NCBI GenBank assembly: GCA_914767715.1
Contig: OU612068.1
Location: 22,692,001 to 22,756,000 of the forward strand
Length of the DNA stretch: 64,000 nucleotides
Reading direction: 5' to 3'
Source of the DNA: Membranipora membranacea
Taxonomy: Eukaryota; Bryozoa; Gymnolaemata; Cheilostomatida; Membraniporidae
Within the stretch, counting starts at the first letter, position 1. Each line of letters begins with the position of its first letter. Below the pieces are notes generated by a model that worked only from the letters and a program-made list of their open reading frames with translations, ran no database searches and was not told the DNA's origin. Below are positions 25,001 to 37,000 of the stretch, one piece after another. Position numbers and translations under genes: made by a program.

Positions 25001-28000
25001 GAGCTACTACTGGATCTGGACCTACTCGAGTCTGAGCTGGAGTCACTACTACTACTCGACGAGCTATAAAATGAGCAACATAGAGGAAATGCAAACTGAT
25101 GAGGTCAGGTGAGAAGAGAGATTTTTTTCATCAAAGTTTTGAGTAAATTAATTCTGACAATCAACTAAAATTGGATGTGCTGTTGAAGACATAAGTATTA
25201 ATTCGGCAGAAAAGATACATGGTAGTAATCATCTTGGAGGTTTCTGAGTTGCATGCATCTTTTTAGACGATGAGTCTTTTTCAACTGGAATTAGGGAGCC
25301 TTTTAAGTAAATTCCCTGCATTTACTTCTCTCAAAATATTGTTCTTTTGGTCTATCAATCAGGCAAATTGATTCCCGAATTGTTGAGTTGAGTTCCAACA
25401 AGCAGTGCATTGAGTGATTTGGGTAGTTCAATTTAAATAACCTCTGTGTAGCAATCAAAGGCATTTTATAATGATTTAACCAACCTTCCTGTAGAGCTGC
25501 CTCTACGTTTGAACTTAGACCTATCTTTTCTTGAAGTTTGGTCTTTGCGTGTTTGCCTGTCAGCCATTAGGTCTGACTTGCTTTTCACAGCAGCGTTTTC
25601 TCTCCCTGGTCGGACAGGTGGAGGGATCCGATCACGGCCAGACATCGGTGGCCGGTCACCATTAGCACCAGGCCCTAAAATATGAGATTTTTTAAACCTA
25701 TAGGCAGGAAAGGCACATCTTTTTATTTTAAATGTCAATGACTGATCCGAATATCAACATATCATATACCAATGGGAAGCTGCTGTTGATATACCCATAT
25801 AGAATTTATTTCAATAATCTTTTGACACAATTAATCCTCTCTCAAGGTAATGTCGATGACCGATGGGTATATCAACAGCAGCTTCCCAACGGTATATGAT
25901 ATGTTGATATACCCATCGGTCATCGACATTACCTTGAGAGAGGATTAATTGTGTCAAAAGATTATTGAAATAAATTCCTGTTAACTGTGAATTTCACTAT
26001 CATGAGTCAGAGTGACCTTGGGCTGATTTTATCAACTCCGAAACTACCGGGGAAGATTCCAGTAAGGATAAGTTGGTGCTAGTGTACATAAAGTCACCCA
26101 AGAACTGGCTAAACGTTGCTCTAGCTTTCATTCACTCCTCTAGGGTAGATCTCGGAGTTGTTTTTATTTATGGCTGTATTGTAATATAATTACAGAGTAA
26201 ATTGTGAATGCTTGGAAGTTCGTAGTAGCATTAGCAGCCCTGTAACAGTAAAATCCTGGGTGGGATGACTTTTTGTTTTCCCTAAACCCTGATCCTCAAA
26301 GCATGACCCATTTTATTGAGAAGATCATAGGGGGCAGGTGGTGGTCGAGATGACAATATTGTGAGATCGATTCCCCAGGGGATGTCTTACGGGTAAGGGT
26401 ACTTTGAATTTTAGTAGAAGTGTTGTGGAAGTGCAAGTTTTTGTCAGAGCATGCATGCTCTTGCTTACCACCAGGCCATTCCGGTCCTTTCCGTGCAGGC
26501 CTGTCTGTTGTTACTTTAGTTTGCCCCTCACTACGACTCGATTTCCTCTCACGATCCCCTGGGACTGGTTTCCTTCCTCCAGCTTGTCCTGGCACATTGG
26601 GTGCTTGTGCCACCATACTGACTGGTTTCTGTACATTACGAAGAGGCGTTGGTGTCCTAGTGCGACTTCTTGACCTGAAAAGGAACATTCAAACCAGTGT
26701 GAATACATGATTACGTTTAGACCGCAATAAGAATTGTGTCAGTAAATCTACTTAAAAATCTTGTAGTCTTCATGTTGCGCATTGATTGACGTCCCAGTAA
26801 AAACCATCTAAAAATAAGGCTACATTTACACTGCAGATTTTTCAATTACATTTCTCACTCAGATTTTTTTTTAATTTACGCTATCATCAAAAGCAAATAA
26901 AAATCTGAATTTTGTGACAATGTCATAAGAAGCAGAATTATGGTTGTTCTTGGCGATAGCTTATATAAGTTTTATAAGTGGTCGGCTGTAGCATTACTTA
27001 AGTTTTAGACTAATCAAAGAGAAGAAAAACATTCCTTTAGTCATGCATAAGTTACCATATGCTTGTAGAGGGTCAGATATAGTCCTGTGGTCCATGAATA
27101 TAAATCAATGTTGGTAATGAAAAAGTTTTTCTGCATTTTACAACTATCGATCTTGTTAAATGGTCAAATACCATGCCTTTCACACAATAACAACTTGTTG
27201 ACTGCTTTCGAACTTGGATGAGGTCTAGTTCAACACCCGATTTCCGTGTTTCAACCTTGAATTATCAGGGGATAGTCATGTGTTTCTCAAAACGCCCTTG
27301 GCCACCTCCTTTCCGCTTAAATGATACTCTTTATTTTCGTAAATGCTTATCATCACTTTCTGAGGTTGAGCAACACACAGCAAACAATTATCAGGTATCA
27401 CAATCTATCACACAAACACTGCGACAGGATGGGATTTACCAAACGTGATTACTTTTATTTAATATATAATATTGTATCAGTTTTAAAAGCCTACTGTTCT
27501 CTTTATCTCGCCACCTCTTTCACCATTGCAATTGTCATGGCACATGTTAAAAGCACCGGTGCCTACCACCTCCCTTTCCTGTGGTCCTCTTTTTTAACTT
27601 ACTCCCACTGCATTTTCTCACAATACAGTCAATTGATGTCCTATATTTTACCTTCGGTGAATTAGCCAATCAGCTATCAGGATTGACATGTATGTTTATA
27701 ACAGTGATTTGAACACCGATAACCTATGAAATGGCTTCATACATCTCTGTAAAATCTAATATCAGCAAAATCTTACATCTAGTCAAGGACTCCCTTGTAA
27801 AAATGATTGGAAGGGGAGAACCAAAAATCAATAATTATATTGATTTTTGGTTTTCCCTTTCCAACAAGGGAGTCCCTGACTAGATATTAGATTTTGCTGA
27901 TATTAGATGTTAGAGATGTTTGCCAAGTATAAGGCTATAAAATATGTTATGAAAAAAATCCGTCCAGGATGATATATTGTCTACCAAATAAAAAATGTAC

Positions 28001-31000
28001 ATATAATTATATTCCATATATATATAAGAGGAATTGTCTCACCTTGAAGAGAATGATGAAGCACTGGAATGTCGACTACTTCCACTTAATGATGAAAAGG
28101 AGGAGGAGCCAGAACTGTAAAATAAAAGTTCAAACTTGATTCTCTGTAAACGTATGAGTATGTGTATGAGTGTTTAAAAATTAAAACATCATTTTCATTT
28201 ATTTTGGGTTCACAGAAATAAAAGATTGTGTTGACGGAATGCATTGAGTGTAAAACTATTTATTTAGCCTTCTTCCAGTAATGGGCTCAATAAAATGTAC
28301 GAGTATCGCTCAAATTAAATATATTTTTTAATGGTAAAGTATCACCCAAATTGAATACATTTGGTTAATGGTTTTAAAATTGAGATGACGTGAGGCATTA
28401 AATGTAACAAACATTTATTTAGCCATCTCCAAAAATATTCTCTGGGGTTTGGGGGTTTAGGTCTTATTAACATGTTTGTGAAGGACCGTATAAAAATGAT
28501 GAATAGTAGCAATCGGATTGGGACAGCAATGGAGACACATACCTGGACCGATGCCTGGCTCGTTTTCTTTCTGTAGGTTTAGTGCGCTGCCATGGATCAA
28601 CCCAACCATCGCCACCAAATGATGTTCTGTCTACACCCCTCCTATCTCCTCTTGGGTCTCTGTATGATCTCCTCATGTCTCTGATCAAGATCGAAACAAC
28701 ACTTTAATTTTTGATAAATATGGGGAATGGCTTTGGCATCACTGACATAGAATTTAAATTTATCAATTCTGTGTATTCCACAACTCTCAAGTCAAGTTGA
28801 TAAAGATCGAAACAAAATTTCAATTTATGATAAACATGGGGACTGACTTCGAATTTGTTATTAATAATCACCCACTTATCTTTTTTGTTGTAAATACGCC
28901 AGAAGAGTCTTTGGGTGCCACAACTCTCAAGCCGAGTCATTGGAACACCAACATTACACTGCTTTTATTATCATTATTGAGGTGATGCCTAATAAGTGCT
29001 TGGCATGGTTCAGTTGGAAAGATAGTGTTTGATAGTGAGTGTTGCAACACCCCAACTTCAAGCTAGATAACAGTGAAAACTCTTCATGAATTAAATTTGC
29101 CATATCATCATGATATGGACAATGGACATGATAGGACTCTAACTTATTAACAAACCTAGGTGGGCTTCTATATCTAGGCCTCCCTCGATCATATCCTCCC
29201 CTCCTCATATCACCCCTTTCCTGCCTCATTCTGGGATCTCTCCACTCCTTTTCATCACGGTCCCTTCTCTGTTGCATCTAGAAAAAACATTCAGCAAGGA
29301 TAAGCAGAATTGTTAACGATTTTAAGAAAGTGCTTTCACTCAACAGGGGGATCTAAATAACCTTTGATACAGCACAGTACCACATGACTAACAAAGATAT
29401 TGAGCTGCATTTGGTGATCAATATTTGAAAATCCTTTTACACAAGGATATTGGGTCACATTGGATCAAGTTTGAACTAGCTTGCCCGCTTTTTGAATTTC
29501 TAGCTGGATCAAACTTGACCTAGGGTCCCTCGTACCTTCGATCTAGGGTTCCTGTACCTTAACCTGCTCATTATGACCTTGCAACTTCCAGGGTTATGGG
29601 GAAATGTGTTTGTGTGAAAATTGGTCAGGCTGAGAATGAACTAGTGATGTAACGAGGGTAAAATAGGTCCAATTTTACACCCTTCTCAATACAAACAATT
29701 GAGTCTCAAAGGCAACACACTGAGCCTGATTTTTTGAATTCATATTTTTTCATCTGAAATGAAGACAGGTTGGCATGGGGGAACGATTCAGATTTAAAAG
29801 TGTTGTTAAGTGTGAGACCCTTGACCAATATGACTTACATGAGGAAGCTCATAGTTTGCTTGTGTCCACTCTACCTCAAAAGTCTCCTCAAAGCCAGCTT
29901 TCTCCCAATTATCCTCATAACCATGCTCTTCAAAAGCTGTTGCTTGAATAGGGTCTAGCTCATCACTGAAAGATAGCAAGCAACCGTTTTAACAAACGGA
30001 TTATGAAATATTTAAACACTTAGGCTGTGTGTTTAAATATTTCATAATTCAGCCTTATTTGATGTGACACAGCCATCCTCGATGCTCAGAACATGGAATA
30101 TTCATAGATAGCCCAGGCTGTGTCCCATCAAATAAGGCCAAGTTAAAAGAGTTATCAACTTTCTGCGAAACAGAAGACATGAAACCATTGACATGAAATT
30201 AATGTACATCAATATAATGTAAGTGAAATTCCATTCTTACTATTGTAGATTATCATAGTATGGATCATTTTTATTTGTGGTGGGATCTCGTGTCTTGACA
30301 GCATCTAAAGTCATATTCATCTTCTTATCTTCTATGTCCAGCTCCATTTCCTTCTTCCTGCTGGCTCTCTTCAGCGCCTGGCAAAATGATAGATAAGAAC
30401 ATAAAATCATCAGACTCAGAGTTTCAGTGTCAGGAAGAAATCGTTAATAGGCTTTCAATTCAATTTTTGATTTGTCGCTTAGTATGAAATCAAAGATATT
30501 TGATTCTTCTTTTCATACATTACAAGGTGTCCTAGCAATGGGCCACGTAATGCCAATAACCCTTACACGTACATTGTGTTGCATATGTTAGCGATGGCGG
30601 AATGGACTGTGATGTGGAAATAGAACACAGCTCTGAGTAGTGAAAAGCGGGCATGCTAATTAGCACCATCAACTCTTTTTTTTTGGGGATGTGAGATGGG
30701 GGAATCAGCTAGCGTGCTTGCTTTTTACTGCCAGGCAATTGGTGCGTCAGGACTTGCGGGTTCAAGTCCACTGGGGGAGCTTTCAAGGTTGATTGTCCTG
30801 CTCCCTCCGAAAGAAAATACAAATAAGAATTATCAAAACATGTTATAACAACCGTTCCACAGCGTACTTGAAACTAAAATGCCCAGTAATATCATGGAAC
30901 TATCATGAACATGTCATCATTTCTCATCATCAACTGGTCTTACTGGGAATTCCTGAAGAAAATTGTATTCTGGGACACCCATTAACAGCCTTAACGTTCT

Positions 31001-34000
31001 CTTCAGCATTTTAGATTGTCTTCAAACAGACAAACCTCTTTAGCTTGCCGGAGGCCCCTCTCCCATGGTGTTTCTGGTTTTGGAGGCCCAGATGGTACTA
31101 TGGGCTTTTTCTTCTTCTCTTCTTCTTCTTTAGTTTCCTCCTTTTTCTCTCCTTCATCTTTCTTTCCATCAGCTGCAGCAGTAGGAGCTAAACCAGCTGG
31201 TGCTGGTTGGGTTGGAGGTCTGAACACCCCGGGTGGTGGCCTCATGCCGGGACGCTCAATCATCTGATAATTACCTACATACATAAAATAGTGTCAGTGG
31301 GTCAATATAAAAACATGGGAGAGGAGTAGCTCCAATGAGAAGCAACTCCAAATTCATGCCTTTCCCAAGTAGGCTTTTCACAGCCTAGAAGAGCCGCATT
31401 CTAAGTGGTCCAGTGGACAATGGTGTATGATGACTCACTTTAAACACATAACCATTACTGTACTATTCTTAGCTAGACCTGCATCCTTACAAGATTTTCA
31501 CAGCGTGGAGACAGCCAGACAAATGCTGCTCGAAACAGTTCAGCCTGTGTATTAACAAAAGGTATTTTTAACAACTCAAAGTGAGAATGACTAGTCGCGC
31601 TTTCCGTAAAACAACCTAACGTGATTATTAACTTTTCCATGAGTAAGCGAGAAGGAAGGAGCCGGAGCAGACCAGTCAAGTAACAATGACTATTTCGGTA
31701 AAGCTTAGCTCTAATCCGTAAATGGTTGTGCATTATGACTCATTGACAAAGTTCATCTAAAAACAGCACCAGCACCTGGCCTGGATTTCTTAGTGGTTGA
31801 CTCAGAAAAAAGAAGAATATTTGACCGAAAATAAAGCAGCTGAATTCGAGTTGACATCTGGCAGGATTCTAATAAAGACTTTAGAGTCGATATCCTTGTC
31901 AATAGTCTTCCAAATACTTTGAGAATCGCGCACATAACGCGCACATAACGCAAGTATTTAAATCTCGTTCTACCAAGACTTTCAAAAGCAAAAGAATATG
32001 AAAAAAACTTGAATACACACTTTAAAAAATACTTCCATGAGAATAATATCATTGTTCAACTAAGGGGGATTTAGAAAAGATCACTGTTGCTCTGACACAG
32101 TGCCTAACATAATTTAAAAACAACTGCTTTTTAAAACTTTCCCGCAACTCTCTGAATGATGTTTTGTTATTTGATGATTTCTGCTAAGCCGAGAGATATA
32201 AGGAAATATCAAATTCAGGGATGATATGTTCTCATTACTGAAATGAGTTTCAGTATTTGTTGTATAAAAAAGTTCAGATATCATACCCATAATGCAATAC
32301 AACATCATCATATCCTAACCACTATGCCACCCTAGGCAGGCAGGGTGGCGTAGTGGTTAGGATTCGTGCATCTCAATCTGAGAGTTGCAGGTTCGAATCC
32401 CGGTCACTACCCATGCTGCTGAAGGAGGTGGGCTCTCTGGACAATAGCCTAGCTTGCCCACTCCTACCTTGTACAGGAGTGCGCTAAATTGAATATGTAT
32501 ATGTATCTATCTTATATTCATAAAAAGTGATTTACATTTACATTCCTTACTGGATGATTTATCATCTAGTAAGGAATGATGTTGTATTGCATTATTGGTA
32601 TGATATCTGAATTTTTTTGATAAAATTTTATGATAAAACCCAGTTAGGGCTCAATTTTCAAAGCTCAGAGCAGGTGCATAAATGAACACGAATTTTGTGC
32701 ATGTTGATGCCTGACAAATTTGACACATTCGTAGTTTACAATGGGTGTTAATGGTGTTGTGATGGTGAGCTGTATAAATAAACTATTTAAAGATGATGCG
32801 TGGTGTTCAGGTTAGCAGATAGTTGAGCAATGATGGGAATAAACTGAAAAACTGGTTTACTTCCATAATAACACTTTCATCTAGCTGAATATTTCCTCAT
32901 GCTAATTCTGACTGTTAAGCTCACACATTGACAGGAATATTGATTAGTCATGTCTTAAGCCCCCAAAAGCTTTCTTACCTTTGTCGTTTATGCCTGGGTG
33001 AAGGAAACGGCATGTGTAACCCCACGTGCATTGACCTCTCTGAAAGAATCGACACAGCTGTGAGCGAGTGTTGATTACACCGCGAGGATCTTCTATTTCT
33101 CCATCCTCAACATCGACCTGAAATAAAAAAGGTTCCATGCGCATGTGTTTACCCTAAATAAAAATTTTTCAAAGAGGTATATTCATATATGATGCGCTTT
33201 CATAATGTTGTGATATAAAATCTTAATTATTGGATGTGGGGATATGCGCTAATAAGGGGACAAAGCTTATGCAACGCTTATAAAATCGCAAACTGCAACA
33301 GGAATATCTATTCTATCCACTTCCATCCCCGAACCTTGGGTTGAGTGTATTTAAGCAGCTTCTAGCCATATTATATGATTAACAGCCCTGCATTACAAAC
33401 TAAAAATATAATTTCACCTTGACCTTTGCAATGGAACAAAAGAGAGTAACAAAAGCTTACAGCGGGTTTTGCAGGAGGTGCCTCATCGTCTGTGGTAGTC
33501 AGCTGACCGTCTGAATCTGATTCTGATATCTCGCCTTCCTCCTCGCTGTCCGCCTGTCAGAGTAACAATGCACAAACTAATGGTTAAGTAGGCGTGAGGG
33601 AAATTAAATGCTTTAGCTTGAACTCTTGGAAATTGAAATTATTCTGCCAATTAATTCATTAATGGGGATCATGTGTAACATGTTCCGTGTAACGTGTTCC
33701 ATGTGAATTTTGAGGTTGGCCAAGATCGAGCTGAGTTGTCACCTCTTGACTCGCCCTCGCACCCAGTTCCATGGATAGAGCTGAGAAAAAAACATAAAAA
33801 AAACTGCCGGCACCCAGATTTGAACTCGGGCCTCTCTGTTTTGATGGCTTGAAGAGCCCTGAAAATAGCCTCAGGTCGATCTATGGAAATGCAGTGAATA
33901 ATAACTTATAGACTAGCTATTGTAGGGTCTGGTTCTATCAAATCAACCTAACATATGGGCATGGAAAACTCTGTATGTTCAATCAAGGAGTCTTTTACTC

Positions 34001-37000
34001 CTTGGTTCAATTGCATACAGAAATAACTAAAACTTATACATCTTTCTAATAATAAACTTCGTTACGATTATTTGGTTCATTTGAATTTGAACTTAACAAC
34101 ATACTGATGGCTGGAAATCACCACAAAAACAGACCGGCAAATGAGTAAAGAAGCAAATTTGGTAAAAGTTACGTTTGGATCGGTAGTTCGGATTTTGCGT
34201 TCTTTCTTCACTTTCTCTTGTTTTGCCACCGCTGAAGTTTTTTGGTCCTTTCCACCATCTTCTTTGTTCTCGACAGTCTCAGAAGGTGGCTCATCTGTTG
34301 TTGCCTCTGATTTAAGCTCTTCAGTACTGGTACTTTCTACTGCTTCACTTGGATTGAGATCTGCTGTTGAGATTTCGGCCTGAAGATCTATATCATAATC
34401 CAGCTCAATTTGATCATCACCTTGCTCTAGGCTGTGCGAGTCTGAACTCGGTGTTCGGTTTATAGCTGCACTTGGCTGAAAAAAGAGGCAATTATGGTGT
34501 TAATACATAATGTAAGGCATGTGAGTATTATTCTGGTGGTCAATCGGCAATAATACCTTCATCTTCTATACACCATGACAACAGTGAATTTAAAGCGCTG
34601 GTACCCATCGAACATCCTATCGGACTCGGCTTTTCAGGTAATCTACCTCACAGTAATTTAACCAGATCGTCAGATCGGTGATCCAACCTGCAACCACTAG
34701 GATACCATGATGACCGGACATCATGTGCGAAAAGACGAATCTTTCCTCCTGCAAAAATCCTCAAGGTCAGATCTAAGATTAGAGTTAAACTGAAACACGG
34801 CAACCTCATACGGCTTCTGTTTTTACCAATGTTAGAGCATGATTGTTGCATGACATTTAATCAACACTTTCATTTTGGACCTGATACAATAATTAATATT
34901 AATTAATATCTAATATTCTCACAGACTAATATCATATTACTCAGAGTGGAAAATTCATGACTTGTTTTACTAATGGTCTAATGTACCTACCAATCCTGTT
35001 GATGCTTACTCATCATATAAGTAATATGTGAAAATAATGAGGAGGAAGAGGGATAGATATAACAGAGAGTTCATATTCATATCAATATTCGAGCTCTACC
35101 TAAACATTTTGATGAATTCCATGTGTCTACAGATTTTACCAATCATGATATTTTACGTTTCTCTGAAACGTGGTTCAATAGTTCGCATTACGATAAATCT
35201 TATGACATACCAGGTTATGCTCTAGTTAGAAAAGATAGAGGATTTTCTTCTCAATTTCTGTCAACAATCACATATCATTCAATAAAGTTGACTTGGTGAA
35301 ATGTGGTGAAACTGAAATTTTGGCAAAATCGAAATTGTCGGCGCCATTTCTAGGTTTTGTCATTTGTTAATTTACAATCCACCGAGGGTAGCTAGTAATT
35401 CATCCGCTAATTTTGAGCAGCTTTTAAAAGCCAAAATTTTAAGAAAGCCTACAGTAGTTGTTGGTGATTTTAATGTAGATTGGTCTAGCAATTCAAATAC
35501 TAAAGACAAGCTGGAAACTCTAATGAGCCTTAATCAATACAATCAGCTGATTTCTGGCTATACCCGTTGCTTCAAAAATTCTAAAACGACCATTGACCTA
35601 CTCCTTACAAATTCTCAAAATTTAGTAGCTTCCCACAACATTATGAAATCAGACATTAGTGATCAATTTGCTATTAGCATGAAAGTCAATTTTAAACGCC
35701 CAAAACCTACATTTACCTACATAACTAAAAGAGATTTTAGAAAGTTTGATGAAAAAGAATTTTTTGATCATGCAAATTCTATGGATTTTCGTACCATGTT
35801 CATTCAGCAGCAGCAAATTTGGAGAGTAAAATTGGGATCCTTGTAGATCAATTTGCTCTTTTCAAAACACAGTGTTTACAGCAAAAGAGTGATCTTTGCT
35901 GGTCATGTCCAGTAGCTACACAGCTTTCTAAATTAAAAAGACAGGCTTTTAAAAAATTTGCTGACAGTGATTACGATAAGTCCTCAGTTGTTTGGGAAAA
36001 TTATCGTGTTTTGCGTAATCAAGCGGCAAATGCAGTGCGAGATGCAAAAAAGCAAGCTACAAAAGCTGTCCTTGGTGATAATTCGATTTCTCAATGGCAA
36101 AAAATCAAGATTTTTCAGGGTAGTATCCACCAAGGTAACAAAACAATAAAAGAAATGGATTTTAACGGTTCAAAAACGACATCTAACTCTGAAATAGCAA
36201 CTGGTCTGAACAATTTTTTCTCAAATATAGGTATAGAGTTAAACGAGCAGGCAGAGGCATCAGCAATTTTGTCAGATACTGATCCTATTGAAATCCTAAA
36301 TTTTAACCACAACAGATTTGCCTTTCAAGAGACAGATAATTCTGAAGTATCCAAAACATTAAATTCCCTAAAATCAAGGAAAACCAGAGGTTTGTCACAA
36401 ATACCAGCTTTTATATACAAAATTTTAGAACCCTTTATTCTTAATCCATTGACTCATATTATTAATCTTGGCCTAAAGACCAACCAATTCCCAAATATTT
36501 GGAAAAAAGCTTTGGTAATTCCAATTTTCAAAAGTGGTAAACAACTTCTCCTAGTAATTACAGGCCAATTTCATTACTGCCAATACTCAGCAAAGTTTTG
36601 GAAAAAATAATGAATGCCCGAATGCGTGAATACTTAGACTCTCATGACCTGATAGCTTCTAGACAATTTGGTTTTCGTAAAGGCACATCAACTGATCAGA
36701 TACTTTTACAATTGGTCAACAACATCAGACATAAGCTTTCCAAACCTGATTCCTGTTTTGTCACGCTTGCTGCACTAGACATAAAGAAAGCATTTATATT
36801 ACAATTATCAAAAGACAAATTTAGATTTGCCATCGCCAATTTCGGTGCCAAACAATTCAATTCATTTCCTCACCACATTAAGCTATGCTCAACAGTTATT
36901 ACGTTTAAATCTGCCATAAAGAGCCACCTTCTTCATTGTTAGTTCTCTAAATTTCTTTCCAATATTTTATTTTTATTGGTTATTATTTGACGTGTATCTG

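Noticed and set aside
32343-32412. Functional tRNA gene
   Set aside because: A and B boxes are good, but the acceptor and T stems pair poorly and the sequence continues into a SINE body and AT-rich tail.
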